Shown here in pieces: positions 1 to 8,737 of a stretch of 64,000 bases of DNA; positions within the stretch are counted from its first letter, which is position 1, and each line of letters starts with the position of its first letter. The stretch lies in NCBI GenBank assembly GCA_902500775.1, contig CABVRZ010000014.1:26764-90763 (forward strand), read 5' to 3'. The notes beneath the pieces were generated by a model. That model was not told the DNA's origin, did no database searches, and saw nothing but the letters and a program-made list of their open reading frames with translations. Source of the stretch: an uncultured Nitrospira sp. GTDB taxonomy: Bacteria > Nitrospirota > Nitrospiria > Nitrospirales > Nitrospiraceae. The translations under genes and the position numbers were made by a program.

Positions 1-1
1 C

Positions 2-328
2 GACGGATGGTTCGGACCGTCCTCAGCCCCTGCCCAACACTTTGCCATGGTCGTCTTTCGTTCCGTGGAGAATCATGTCGCCTTTGCCCGGGCCGCCAAC
101 ACAGGCATCTCAGGGTTCATCGACCCTTTCGGACAGATCATCCACGCGACGCCTCTCTTCACGGAACAGGCCTCCCACGCCGTGATCCCGACCAGACACA
201 TCCCTACCTTCTACAGTTATTACGGCGATGTGTTTGCCTACGCCTGTGTTATACTCTGCGCACTTTTGTGCCTAATTGGATATTTCCGCAGCAAAGAACC
301 AGTCATGACGGCAGTCACGCCGGCGTGA
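2..328 (+). CDS. lnt: Apolipoprotein N-acyltransferase, C-terminal part (cut by window edge)
   Basis: This is the end of a gene that begins upstream of the window, read in the frame that starts at base 2. It opens with a DGWFG...APAQHF stretch followed by FRSVENHVAFARAANTGISG, the conserved active-site region near the C-terminus of Lnt, an inner-membrane enzyme of the nitrilase superfamily that adds the third acyl chain to lipoproteins. A last hydrophobic segment (around YACVILCALLCLIGYF) fits the final membrane helix of the family. The stop is TGA at 326-328, 22 bases before prfB. The link to lipoprotein maturation matches lolC/E and lolD a little downstream. Family assignment is firm; the N-terminal part cannot be judged. 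Confidence 0.88.
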   Translation, partial: DGWFGPSSAPAQHFAMVVFRSVENHVAFARAANTGISGFIDPFGQIIHATPLFTEQASHAVIPTRHIPTFYSYYGDVFAYACVILCALLCLIGYFRSKEPVMTAVTPA

Positions 329-350
329 CTGAAGTACGGAGGATCGTGGC

Positions 351-1497
351 ATGTTAGAGGAAGTCGAAGGTCGCGTGCGCGCCCTGGCAGACCAGGTCTC
401 GGAATTACGGGGGCATCTTTGACTTCGCTCACATGACCTCCGAGCTGCAAGAACTTGAAGCCCAAATGGGCCAGCCGCACTTCTGGAACGATACCCGTAC
501 CGCGGCGGCAGTAAGCCGAAAAAAAACGACGATCGAACGGGAACTGCACCAGTGGCGGGAACTCGAAACAAAAATGGGCGATGTGGGCGCATTGCTGGAA
601 CTCGCACGCGAGAGCGGGGACGCCGGCCTGGAAATGGAGCTCACGGCGGAATTGAGCCAGCTGGAGCCGCGCTTGGCCACGCTGCGGGTCGAGCTGCTCC
701 TGTCCGGTGAGCTGGACTCCAATAACGCAATTCTGGCGATTCACCCTGGTGCCGGTGGCACGGAATCACAAGATTGGGCACAAATGCTCCTTCGCATGTA
801 TGTGCGATGGGCAGAGCAGAAAAAATTCAAGGTGGACACGTTGGACCTATTGCCCGGCGACGAAGCGGGCATCAAAAGCGTCACGGTCTCAATCACCGGG
901 CCCTATGCCTACGGATATCTCAAAGCAGAAGCCGGCGTTCATCGCTTAGTGCGCATTTCCCCGTTCGACTCCAACAAGCGGAGGCACACCTCATTTGCGT
1001 CCGTCTTCGTGTATCCGGAACTGAGTGAGGATATCGACGTCGTCATCGAGGATAAGGATCTGCGGATCGACACCTTCCGCGCAGGGGGTGCCGGAGGCCA
1101 AAACGTTAATAAGGTTGAAACCGCCATTCGCATCACCCATCTCCCAAGTGGGATCGTCGTACAGTGTCAGAACGAACGTTCACAACTTCAGAATCGAAAC
1201 GGGGCGATGAAGATCTTGAAAGCGCGCCTCTTTGAACTGGAGCAGAAGAAGAAAGAAGCCGAATTCAACGCGATCGTCGGGGAAAAGAAAGAGATCGCGT
1301 GGGGCAGCCAGATTCGATCGTACGTCTTCCAGCCCTACCAAATGGTGAAAGATCACCGAACCGGCCATCAGACCAGTGTGGTGTCTTCCGTCATGGACGG
1401 CGATCTCGATGGCTTTATTGAAGCCTATCTCACCAAAAAGATTACAAAAGGGACCGGCCCGTTGCCAATGGGCAGCGAGCCGGACGACGATCTCTAG
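351..1497 (+). CDS. prfB: Peptide chain release factor 2 with programmed +1 frameshift
   Basis: RF2 recognises UGA and UAA stop codons and triggers release of the finished protein from the ribosome. The first 23 codons run from ATG at 351 to an in-frame TGA at 420-422, and the rest continues in the +1 frame from GAC at 421. Read through the shift, the product is about 381 residues, a normal RF2 length. Visible signatures are the SPF anticodon-like tripeptide (in [10 protein letters not shown]) and the catalytic GGQ loop (in GAGGQNVNK). The gene follows lnt and precedes lysS by about 30 bases, so the genes are probably co-transcribed. A caller that ignores the frameshift would start at the ATG at 433 and lose the N-terminus. 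Confidence 0.95.
408..423 (+). other. Programmed +1 frameshift site of prfB
   Basis: The site reads CGGGGG-CAT-CTT-TGA-C. A Shine-Dalgarno-like G-run (408-413) lies three bases before the slippery CTT (417-419), followed at once by the stop TGA and a C. This is the known RF2 autoregulation arrangement: when RF2 is scarce the ribosome slips from CTT to TTT and continues in the +1 frame. The canonical AGGGGGTAT is changed to CGGGGGCAT here, which slightly weakens the internal Shine-Dalgarno. Confidence 0.93.
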
Positions 1498-1528
1498 GAA
1501 CTGATGGCTGAAGGCTGAGAGCAACCCA

Positions 1529-3013
1529 ATGGATGAACTGAACGAACAGCGACAGCAACGGATCAAGAAACTTGACCTCCTTCGAGAGACGGGTATCGCA
1601 CCCTACGGAACCCGATTCGAGATAAAAGACCGGGCCGGACAGCTCATCAAGATTCACGGTGAGAAAACCAAGGACACACTGGAACAGGAAAAGATCTCTT
1701 GTACCTTTGCCGGGCGTGTGATTGCCCTGCGTCGTTTCGGCAAGGCCGGATTCGCGGTGTTACAGGATGGATCCGACCGCCTCCAGGTCTACCTCAAGAA
1801 AGATCTCCTGTCAGACCACGCCTATACCGTGGTCGAACAACTTGATCTCGGCGACTGGATCGGAGTCACCGGCACATTGTTTCGCACCAAAACAAACGAA
1901 TTCACCGTCGAGGTTCATCAGCTGACGTTTCTCAGTAAGGCGCTTCGCCCACTGCCTGAGAAATGGCATGGGCTGACCGACGTCGAAACCAGATATCGGC
2001 AACGCTACGTCGATCTAATCGCCAATCCCCAAATCCACCAGATCTTCGCGACTCGAAGCCGCATCATCGCCGGAATCAGATCATTTCTGATTGAACGGGG
2101 GTTCCTTGAGGTGGAAACCCCGATGATGCACCCCATTCCCGGGGGCGCAGCCGCAAAGCCTTTTGTCACGCATCACAATGCACTCGGCGTGGATCTCTAC
2201 CTACGCATCGCACCGGAGCTCTATTTGAAACGCCTGATCGTCGGAGGGTTTCCACGGGTCTTCGAGATCAATCGAAACTTTAGGAATGAAGGCATCTCGA
2301 CGATTCACAATCCAGAATTTACGATGCTGGAATTCTATATGTCCTATGCGGACTATCACGACCTGATCGCCCTCACTGAGGAATTGATCTCTAGTTTGGC
2401 GCAACAGGTCTTAGGCAAGACGGTGATTCAATACCAGGGCAAGGAGATTATCCTGACGCCCCCGTGGCGTCGCTGGTCCTACCATCAGGCCATCACTGAG
2501 GTGAACCATCTCGACCCATCAGTACTCCATAATCGTGACAAGGCCTTGGCAGCGGCCAAACAGCTGAACGTTCACGTGGACCCCAAATCCACCTTGTTCT
2601 CGATCCTCAACGAGATCTTCGAGGAAACCGTCGAGCCGAATCTTCAACAGCCTACCTTTATCACCGACTACCCGATTGAAATCTCCCCACTTGCGAGACG
2701 GAAGGATGCGGACCCAACCTTGACCGATCGATTCGAGCTGTACATCGCCGGCAGAGAAATTGCGAACGCCTTCTCCGAGTTGAACGATCCGTTGGACCAA
2801 CGTGAACGGTTCGAAGGCCAGGCGGCTCAGCGTGAAGCGGGTGATGAGGAGGCTCATCTCGTCGATGAAGATTTCTTGCGCGCCCTCGAATTTGGCATGC
2901 CCCCAACGGCAGGAGAAGGGATCGGGATCGATCGCCTGATCATGCTGTTGACCGACCAGGCATCCATTCGAGATGTTGTCCTGTTTCCTCAGCTCCGACC
3001 GGAGAAATCGTAA
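1529..3013 (+). CDS. lysS: Lysyl-tRNA synthetase (class II)
   Basis: This cytoplasmic enzyme charges tRNA-Lys with lysine. The 494-residue product has the family's usual length: an N-terminal OB-fold anticodon-binding domain (about residues 55-150) and a class II catalytic domain with motif 1 around RSFLIERGFLEVETPMM, motif 2 around FEINRNFRNEGIS, and motif 3 near the end (GIGIDRLIMLL). The order prfB-lysS is common in bacteria. The stop at 3011-3013 lies two bases before the GTG of the lolC/E gene, so the two are very likely in one transcript. Nothing looks unusual in the sequence. Confidence 0.97.
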   Translation: MDELNEQRQQRIKKLDLLRETGIAPYGTRFEIKDRAGQLIKIHGEKTKDTLEQEKISCTFAGRVIALRRFGKAGFAVLQDGSDRLQVYLKKDLLSDHAYTVVEQLDLGDWIGVTGTLFRTKTNEFTVEVHQLTFLSKALRPLPEKWHGLTDVETRYRQRYVDLIANPQIHQIFATRSRIIAGIRSFLIERGFLEVETPMMHPIPGGAAAKPFVTHHNALGVDLYLRIAPELYLKRLIVGGFPRVFEINRNFRNEGISTIHNPEFTMLEFYMSYADYHDLIALTEELISSLAQQVLGKTVIQYQGKEIILTPPWRRWSYHQAITEVNHLDPSVLHNRDKALAAAKQLNVHVDPKSTLFSILNEIFEETVEPNLQQPTFITDYPIEISPLARRKDADPTLTDRFELYIAGREIANAFSELNDPLDQRERFEGQAAQREAGDEEAHLVDEDFLRALEFGMPPTAGEGIGIDRLIMLLTDQASIRDVVLFPQLRPEKS

Positions 3014-3015
3014 GA

Positions 3016-4293
3016 GTGACCCTCCCCTTTGAAATCTTCGTCGGACTCCGCTACCTACGTGCCAAGCGCCGGAACCGGACTATTTCGCTAAATACCTTCG
3101 TGTCGATCGCCGGCATTACATTGGGTGTCGCGGCACTCATCGGAACAGTGGGCATTATGACGGGATTCCGTGAAGACATTCAAAGCAAGATCCTCGGCAC
3201 GACCGCCCATATCATCGTACAAGAACGCATGAAAGAGAATATGACCGACTATGACCGCCTAGCCGATAAGGTTCAGACGGTACCCGACGTGGTGGCCGCC
3301 ACACCGTTCGTCCTCCGCCAGGTGCTCCTGACAACCCAGTCCGGCGTACAGGGGATCGTCCTCCGCGGAATCGATCCCAAACGAGAAGCGAATGTGACGG
3401 AGCTCGGCAAAAACATTACGGCAGGACAGTTGGTTGATCTCCTCACACCGATCAAGGTGATGCAGGCTCCTGCCGACGACCCTCAAGGGGAACCGCGTCC
3501 TGTTGAAAAACCAGGCATCATCCTGGGCAAGGAGCTGGCGCTCCGGTTAGGGGTGTTCGTTGGTGACACCGTCAATGTGGTCTCTCCCGTTGGACCGATC
3601 AGCGCGATGGGGATGGTTCCCAAGATTCGAACCTTTGCCGTCGTTGCCCTCTTCCATTCCGGCATGTACGAGTACGATTCATCTCTGGCCTATATCGAAC
3701 TTGGCGAAGCCCAGAAATTTTTCAACATGGCTGCCAGCGTGACCGGCGTGGAAGTCAAAGTCACCGATGTGTTCCGTGCCGCGGATATCGCTCGCACTAT
3801 CGAACAAGAGCTAGGGTTCAGTCATGGGGCCAGAGATTGGATGCAGATGAATCGCAATCTTTTTTCGGCACTCAAGCTGGAGAAGACGATGATGTTTCTC
3901 CTGCTCGTCCTGATCACAATCGTGGCCTCATTCAACATCGTCAGTACGTTGACCATGATCGTCACGGAGAAGCAGAAAGAAATTGCGATCCTCAAAGCCA
4001 TGGGCGCGACAAAACGGAGCATCCGTCGCATCTTCATGCTCAATGGATTGATCATTGGATTTACCGGAACCGGCATCGGGATCCCATTAGGCTATGCCTT
4101 TCTCTGGCTGATTCAAACGTTTTGGACGTTTGACCCGAGCGTATATTACATCTCAACCATTCCAGTCCATGTGTTGGCGGAGGACGTGTTGCTTGTGGCA
4201 GGATCGGCCATCTTGATTAGTTTTGTGGCAACAGTCCACCCGGCCAATCAAGCCGCAAAGCTCGAACCAGTTGCCGCATTGCGGTATGAATAG
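3016..4293 (+). CDS. lolC: Lipoprotein-releasing ABC transporter permease (LolC/LolE family)
   Basis: This inner-membrane permease of the Lol system extracts mature lipoproteins from the inner membrane and hands them to the LolA carrier. The 425-residue protein has an N-terminal membrane helix after a basic cytoplasmic start (LRYLRAKRRNRTISLNTF), a large periplasmic MacB-type domain (about 50-265) and three C-terminal helices of the FtsX domain, including the coupling region KQKEIAILKAMGATKRSI. The start is GTG, two bases after lysS. Only one permease gene accompanies the ATPase, so it may act as a homodimer that covers both the LolC and LolE roles (inference). The C or E label cannot be decided from sequence alone. 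Confidence 0.9.
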   Translation: MTLPFEIFVGLRYLRAKRRNRTISLNTFVSIAGITLGVAALIGTVGIMTGFREDIQSKILGTTAHIIVQERMKENMTDYDRLADKVQTVPDVVAATPFVLRQVLLTTQSGVQGIVLRGIDPKREANVTELGKNITAGQLVDLLTPIKVMQAPADDPQGEPRPVEKPGIILGKELALRLGVFVGDTVNVVSPVGPISAMGMVPKIRTFAVVALFHSGMYEYDSSLAYIELGEAQKFFNMAASVTGVEVKVTDVFRAADIARTIEQELGFSHGARDWMQMNRNLFSALKLEKTMMFLLLVLITIVASFNIVSTLTMIVTEKQKEIAILKAMGATKRSIRRIFMLNGLIIGFTGTGIGIPLGYAFLWLIQTFWTFDPSVYYISTIPVHVLAEDVLLVAGSAILISFVATVHPANQAAKLEPVAALRYE

Positions 4294-4347
4294 GTCATAG
4301 CTGACCACGATCGGTCTCGTGACCCGCTGAAAGCGGTCTGCGCGTTT

Positions 4348-5010
4348 ATGATTAAAGTCACCAATCTCCATAAAGACTTTTCGATGGGGTCCTACGAACT
4401 GCCCGTGCTCAAGGGAATCAATCTTGAGATTCAGCGCGGCGAGCTCGTGGCCATTGTCGGCGCCTCCGGAGCCGGCAAGAGCACCTTGCTCCACATTATT
4501 GGCACCCTGGATAAACCGAGCAGCGGAACTGTCACCTTCGATGGGCAGGACCTCTTTCGCATGACCGAAGCGCAGCAAGCGGAGTTCCGCAATCGACGTA
4601 TCGGGTTTGTTTTCCAATTCCACCACCTGCTCGCCGAATTCACGGCGTTGGAAAATACCTGTATGCCGGCGCTCGTGCAACGTCGCGACCCCACCGCTGT
4701 CAAAACCGAAGCCACCACCCTCCTCACTGAAGTGGGATTGGGACATCGGTTGCATCATAAGCCCGGTGAGCTGTCGGGAGGAGAACAGCAGCGCGTGGCC
4801 ATGGCTCGCGCGCTTATGCAAAAGCCGGATGTTGTCTTGGCTGATGAACCAACCGGCAACCTCGATACCCATAGCGGAGACGGGTTATTTGGATTGATGC
4901 GCACGTTGAGTAAGACTCGCGGCACGACCTTCGTGATCGTCACGCACAACGACAAGCTCTCCGCCCAGTCCGATCGCATTATCCACATGCAGGACGGACA
5001 AATCGTCTGA
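4348..5010 (+). CDS. lolD: Lipoprotein-releasing system ATPase LolD
   Basis: This ABC ATPase powers lipoprotein extraction by the permease encoded just upstream. Its 220 residues match the LolD/MacB-type size. Visible motifs are Walker A GASGAGKST (about 37-45), a Q-loop in VFQFHHLLAEFTALEN, the signature LSGGEQQRVA, Walker B VVLADEPTGN and the switch histidine in VIVTHND. The HHLLAEFTALEN stretch is typical of LolD subfamily members. It lies 54 bases after the permease gene on the same strand. The next gene is preceded by 183 non-coding bases, so the operon probably ends here. Confidence 0.93.
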   Translation: MIKVTNLHKDFSMGSYELPVLKGINLEIQRGELVAIVGASGAGKSTLLHIIGTLDKPSSGTVTFDGQDLFRMTEAQQAEFRNRRIGFVFQFHHLLAEFTALENTCMPALVQRRDPTAVKTEATTLLTEVGLGHRLHHKPGELSGGEQQRVAMARALMQKPDVVLADEPTGNLDTHSGDGLFGLMRTLSKTRGTTFVIVTHNDKLSAQSDRIIHMQDGQIV

Positions 5011-5193
5011 AGACGACTTACCATCCAAGGAAAGTCTCCTCTCGTTCGCATTTCTTCTATGTCTCTGGAGACAGGTAGCAGACGCCCCCCATGCCCTTCA
5101 CACTGGCCCGTGAGCAACCCTCGATTCCTTGACGAACATTTGATCCTTCTCTAGACTCGCGTAGGTTCCCATTGATCCTATATAGAGCTCGAC

Positions 5194-6342
5194 ATGGGTT
5201 GTTTATCTCCGCTTCGCATAGGCCTGTTGTTAGCCGCATTGGCATGGCCTTCGCTCACATCGGCAGCAGAGTTCGTTATCTCAGGCCCTCGCGCCATGGG
5301 CATGGGTGGAGCTGGAGTCGCCGTCACAACCAATGCGCTTGCCACCTATTGGAATCCCGCCGGCCTGGCTATGACCCAGACTGTAGATTTCCGTCTCCAA
5401 GGTGGTGGACAAGCGACGGACCGTCTCGGCCTCGGGGATGCTCTGCATGACCTAGAGAACCTCGACCAGAACGATATCTCTCCGGCGAACCAGGCGAAAG
5501 CCCTATCGATTGCCGACCGCATCAACCGACCAGGAGCCACGATTTCGGTCAACGGATCGGCCGGCCTGTACGTCAAAGGCCATCTTGGGGAACATGCATT
5601 CGGATTCAATGTATCTGACGTGGCAACGGGTGGTGGGTTTGTTTCGGAACCCGTCTCCTGCAAACCAACCCCCAACTGCACAGGTGCGCCTCTCTCAATT
5701 TCCGGAACCATGGCGCTCCGAGGCCTTGAGGCGAGACAACTAGCCTTTTCCTACGCCTATGCCTTCTCTGACAAAACGTTTTCTGTCGGAATTACGGCCA
5801 AGGTCATTCAAGGCGCGTCCTACAATGGCTCAACCACACTCCAAGGAGGAAGTGGGGTCAGCACAACCGACCACTTCGGTAAACCGAATATCTCCACAAC
5901 CTATGGAATTGACATCGGAGCAATCTATCGGCCATCTTCATGGATCAGAGTAGGGGTCGTCGCGAAGGACATCAATACTCCGACGTTCGATGCCACCGGT
6001 GGGGGCACGCTGAAATTGGAGCCCCAAGTTCGAGCCGGTCTCGCGATTAACCCTTATTCCACATTGACATTGACAGCCGATGTGGATGCGACGTCGAACA
6101 GAACCTTTGTCCCAGGTGTGAAAAGCCAACTCTTGAGCTTGGGCCTCGAGCAGACCATTTTAACGGAGTTTCTCTCATTCAGGGTTGGGACGTTTAAGAA
6201 CATGCAGGATGCCTCAACCCCCTTTGTCCCAACGGCAGGCCTAGGCATACGGTGGTTTAATTTCAGGGCTGATGCCGGTGGAGGGTATGATTTCCGTGCA
6301 AAGGGAGCGCTTGTTTCGGCCTCCATATCCTTGACATTCTAA
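5194..6342 (+). CDS. Outer-membrane beta-barrel protein of the TraF-like family
   Basis: The 382-residue product has a signal peptide (about residues 1-24, ending near TSAAEF), then the GPRAMGMGGAGVAVTTNALATYWNPAGLA motif typical of the TraF_2/OMPP1-like barrel families that pipelines often name 'conjugal transfer protein TraF'. The remainder alternates polar and hydrophobic residues and ends SASISLTF, a barrel C-terminus with terminal Phe. Two cysteines (in SCKPTPNC) lie in a probable loop. No conjugation genes are nearby, so a role in conjugation is unlikely; a porin or transport role is possible but not shown. A lipoprotein gene follows after 15 bases, and the two probably form a unit. Confidence 0.7.
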   Translation: MGCLSPLRIGLLLAALAWPSLTSAAEFVISGPRAMGMGGAGVAVTTNALATYWNPAGLAMTQTVDFRLQGGGQATDRLGLGDALHDLENLDQNDISPANQAKALSIADRINRPGATISVNGSAGLYVKGHLGEHAFGFNVSDVATGGGFVSEPVSCKPTPNCTGAPLSISGTMALRGLEARQLAFSYAYAFSDKTFSVGITAKVIQGASYNGSTTLQGGSGVSTTDHFGKPNISTTYGIDIGAIYRPSSWIRVGVVAKDINTPTFDATGGGTLKLEPQVRAGLAINPYSTLTLTADVDATSNRTFVPGVKSQLLSLGLEQTILTEFLSFRVGTFKNMQDASTPFVPTAGLGIRWFNFRADAGGGYDFRAKGALVSASISLTF

Positions 6343-6357
6343 TGGTATACTAGGGAC

Positions 6358-6963
6358 ATGCCGATTCGATCATCTGTACTCCTCATCTTCCTTCTCCTGT
6401 TTGTCGCCGCACTCAGCGGCTGCGGTGGATTGCAGGAAGTGTGGGAGGGCCCTGGAGCCAGGGTCTTTCACCCACAGACCCTCGCCGTACTCCCACCGAT
6501 GGCAAGTCAATACGACAGCGCCCGCGAAGACATTCAAGACGTCCTGGTGGGAGCACTCAACCGTCAGGGCAACATTGAGCGAGTCGTTTCGCCTGAAAAT
6601 GTCACGGATATCTTTCAGGCTTCAAAGGAAGCGTTCGATTCGCTCGTGTTTTACTTCTCTCGTCTGGAGATGACCGGTCAATCCGATAAGGATTCAGCCG
6701 TCAAGCTTGGGAAGGCCTTGAACGTCGATTCGTTCCTTGTGGTTCGGGTCAATTCATGGGAATACATTCGCAAGGAAGGCGATAACGTCGGCCGAGTGGG
6801 GCTGAGCCTTCGATTGATCGATGCCACCACCGGCACGACCGTCTGGAAAGCCCGCCACGAACGGTCAGACAGTTATATGTTCATCAAGCCGAGCCTCAAA
6901 GACATTGCCAGGGAGCTCGCCAGTGAGATGATTAAATACATGCCTCCGACGGCCAAGCATTAG
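6358..6963 (+). CDS. Lipoprotein resembling the GNA1162/CsgG-like periplasmic fold
   Basis: The 201-residue product has a lipoprotein signal peptide with the lipobox LSGC near residue 21, followed by PQTLAVLPPM, VLVGALNRQGN and LRLIDATTGTTVWKARHERS. This pattern (a 'probable lipoprotein' domain that reads out its own name value and compares a total of strands) recalls GNA1162, CsgG-N and related outer-membrane lipoproteins. It follows the TraF-like barrel gene by 15 bases and may assist that protein, which is inference. Its stop codon overlaps the stop of a short minus-strand ORF. The lipoprotein call is strong; the family call is moderate. Confidence 0.65.
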   Translation: MPIRSSVLLIFLLLFVAALSGCGGLQEVWEGPGARVFHPQTLAVLPPMASQYDSAREDIQDVLVGALNRQGNIERVVSPENVTDIFQASKEAFDSLVFYFSRLEMTGQSDKDSAVKLGKALNVDSFLVVRVNSWEYIRKEGDNVGRVGLSLRLIDATTGTTVWKARHERSDSYMFIKPSLKDIARELASEMIKYMPPTAKH

Positions 6964-7142
6964 TACGCTCTCGTCATCGAGTCGATCAGTACAGCATACT
7001 TCTCCAACATTCCAAGAAACTGGACCTTACCGACCTCATCTGTTAGATCGGTCACGCCCCAACTGTACAGGATCAGCGGGAAACGTCGGTAACGATTGTC
7101 TGTCATTCCATATCCGGGGAGAGCCTTCATTTCCCCATTCAT
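6960..7142 (-). CDS. Short ORF, 60 residues, possibly a truncated gene remnant
   Basis: The ORF begins at an ATG preceded by AGGAAG with seven bases of spacing, a credible ribosome binding site. The product (starting MNGEMKALPGYGM) contains RRFPLILYSWGVTDLTDE and ends in DSMTRAY. That composition looks like a real protein start rather than a shadow, but the frame stops where the oppositely transcribed lipoprotein gene ends, with overlapping stop codons. I do not recognise the family. It may be the surviving N-terminus of a larger protein. Confidence is low. Confidence 0.35.
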   Translation of the reverse strand: MNGEMKALPGYGMTDNRYRRFPLILYSWGVTDLTDEVGKVQFLGMLEKYAVLIDSMTRAY

Positions 7143-7304
7143 TTTATAGCTTCCTGATGAAAATGTCGTATTGCGAGAGTGGATCTTGTGACATGCTATA
7201 GCACAGGCTCGGTGGGCTGGTTATCGGATGGGAATAGTCCAAGAACTGAACCAGGCTATCAGGCATTCATCACGAAGCGTCTGATCATCTCGGATCTGAA
7301 CGGA

Positions 7305-7334
7305 AACGGCCGGCTTCTTTCGAAGCCGGCCGTT
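7305..7334. repeat. Perfect 13-bp inverted repeat (strong hairpin)
   Basis: AACGGCCGGCTTC (7305-7317) and GAAGCCGGCCGTT (7322-7334) pair perfectly across a four-base TTTC loop. No T-run follows on either strand, so this is not a classic intrinsic terminator. It lies between a plus-strand unit ending at 6963 and a minus-strand gene ending at 7416, where bidirectional termination would be useful. Confidence 0.6.
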
Positions 7335-7358
7335 ACATGTCTGGTCAGATTTGCTTTC

Positions 7359-7383
7359 TGAGCAATCTTGACAAGATTGCTCA
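7359..7383. repeat. Perfect 11-bp inverted repeat beyond the end of the beta-propeller gene
   Basis: TGAGCAATCTT (7359-7369) and AAGATTGCTCA (7373-7383) form an 11-bp stem with a three-base loop. It sits 33 bases past the stop of the minus-strand gene at 7416 and could end its transcript, although no run of T follows. Together with the hairpin at 7305 it makes two strong hairpins within 80 bases. Confidence 0.55.
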
Positions 7384-7415
7384 GAGCACCATCTGTTCCC
7401 TCTCAAAGAAGAAAC

Positions 7416-8558
7416 TCATAGGGGAACGCTGGAGAGAAAAGCCAACGCCCCTCCAGGATTGATAGTATAGATAGAGATATCCCTCGAATTACGATTCACC
7501 GCATAGACAAACTTTCCCGTCGGATCTACCGTAATACCTTCTGGGTCATTGCCCGCGCCAATGGTCCGAGGCGATCTCGGGGTCAGCGCACCTGTCCCAG
7601 TGTTAATCGTGTACATCGAAACCGTATTCCCCTGGCCATCTGTTACATACAGAAAATTCCCGGACGGATCGACCGCCGCGCCCTCCGGACCAGCACCCGT
7701 GGAAATGGAAAAGGGTGAACCAATCAGTGTCAGTTCCCCGGTTGTCGCATTAATACGAAACGCTGAGACAGTTGCGTTGTCTTCATTCGTGAAATAGATG
7801 AATGGCTGTGTTGGATGGATCGCGATCGCATTCGAGCCCCTTATACCCTGATTATACGTCGCAATGGGTGCCGTCTCGAGCCTTCGTGTTGCCGTATTAA
7901 CCTTATAGGCCGAAAGAGTGTCTACCTTAAAATGTGAGACATAGACAAAGTTTCCAGTAGTATCGAGTGCGATGGCCACGGGGCCGGACCCAGAGCCTCC
8001 CGTCTGTAGGTCCTGCACCCGTGTCAGCGTCCCGTTTGACTCAATCTCATAGACCGAGACGGAATCTGAGTCAAAATTCACGACATACACCAAGTTGCGT
8101 ATCGAATCCACCGTGATAGAAGCAGGGCCAGCCCCAGCCGGAACAGGTGAACCCAATGATGCTAGAGCTCCGTCGGTCCCAATCGTATAGGCCGACACCG
8201 TATTTGAACTATAGTTTGTCACATACGCCAGCTTTCGTGTGCTGTGCGCTGCAATGAACGTCGGCTGAGATCCTGCGCAGATTTCCCCTATGGATGTCAA
8301 AGCTCCTGAGCTCTCGACCCTATACCACACAACCTTATGCGAAGAAGTCTTCACCGCATAGGCGAAACCCCCAGTGATGACGGGGGGGCCCTGAGGCGTA
8401 ACAAAGGCTACCGAGGCGGGGCCGCCGCAAGAAATTGCAGAAGAGTCATTGCTAGAACTATTGTTGGTCGAACATCCAGCCCCGATTGCCACCAAAAGAC
8501 AAGCAGACACCCCGGACACCAGCAAACGAGAACGCTGCTGCGTCATAGATAAATACAT
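7416..8558 (-). CDS. Seven-bladed beta-propeller lipoprotein (lactonase-like family)
   Basis: The 380-residue product starts with a lipoprotein signal (lipobox IGAGC near residue 29), a Ser/Asn-rich linker, then repeated blades with motifs such as FVYVSHFKVDTLSAYKVN, FLYVTDGQGNTVSMYTIN and FVYAVNRNSRDISIYTIN. This is the 6-phosphogluconolactonase-like propeller family (PF10282 type), often a surface or periplasmic protein of unknown ligand. Each blade ends with a phrase like DGALASLGSP. The start ATG at 8556-8558 follows a run of AGGAG pentamers; a second ATG four codons later has poorer spacing. Enzymatic activity is unproven, and a binding or structural role is equally possible. Confidence 0.8.
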   Translation of the reverse strand: MYLSMTQQRSRLLVSGVSACLLVAIGAGCSTNNSSSNDSSAISCGGPASVAFVTPQGPPVITGGFAYAVKTSSHKVVWYRVESSGALTSIGEICAGSQPTFIAAHSTRKLAYVTNYSSNTVSAYTIGTDGALASLGSPVPAGAGPASITVDSIRNLVYVVNFDSDSVSVYEIESNGTLTRVQDLQTGGSGSGPVAIALDTTGNFVYVSHFKVDTLSAYKVNTATRRLETAPIATYNQGIRGSNAIAIHPTQPFIYFTNEDNATVSAFRINATTGELTLIGSPFSISTGAGPEGAAVDPSGNFLYVTDGQGNTVSMYTINTGTGALTPRSPRTIGAGNDPEGITVDPTGKFVYAVNRNSRDISIYTINPGGALAFLSSVPL

Positions 8559-8562
8559 AATT

Positions 8563-8585
8563 CCTCTCCTCTCCTCTCCTCTCCT
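8563..8585 (-). repeat. Pentanucleotide repeat forming the ribosome binding site
   Basis: On the plus strand this is CCTCT repeated 4.6 times. On the coding minus strand it reads as iterated AGGAG, each unit being a perfect Shine-Dalgarno, ending a few bases before the ATG of the beta-propeller lipoprotein gene. A repeat of this kind can change in copy number by slippage and so change spacing or strength of translation initiation. Confidence 0.75.
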
Positions 8586-8737
8586 AATTGTTTTATCTTA
8601 AATAACCATGCCTTAGTCAACGTTCGGCAAACTATCAAACTTGCTCGTTGGCATTCAAGGTATGGAATGCCCCCACAGAAGATGGGGAAGAGATCACATA
8701 CCGTCAGGTGGACAGCTGGATAGACGCAGACAGCCTA

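Noticed and set aside
5194..6342. Conjugation function suggested by the TraF family name
   Set aside because: No other conjugation genes are present, and the barrel-type sequence fits a general outer-membrane protein.
6330..6355. TTGACA plus TATACT upstream of the lipoprotein gene at 6358
   Set aside because: The spacer is only nine bases, and the -35-like sequence is the last codons of the upstream gene.
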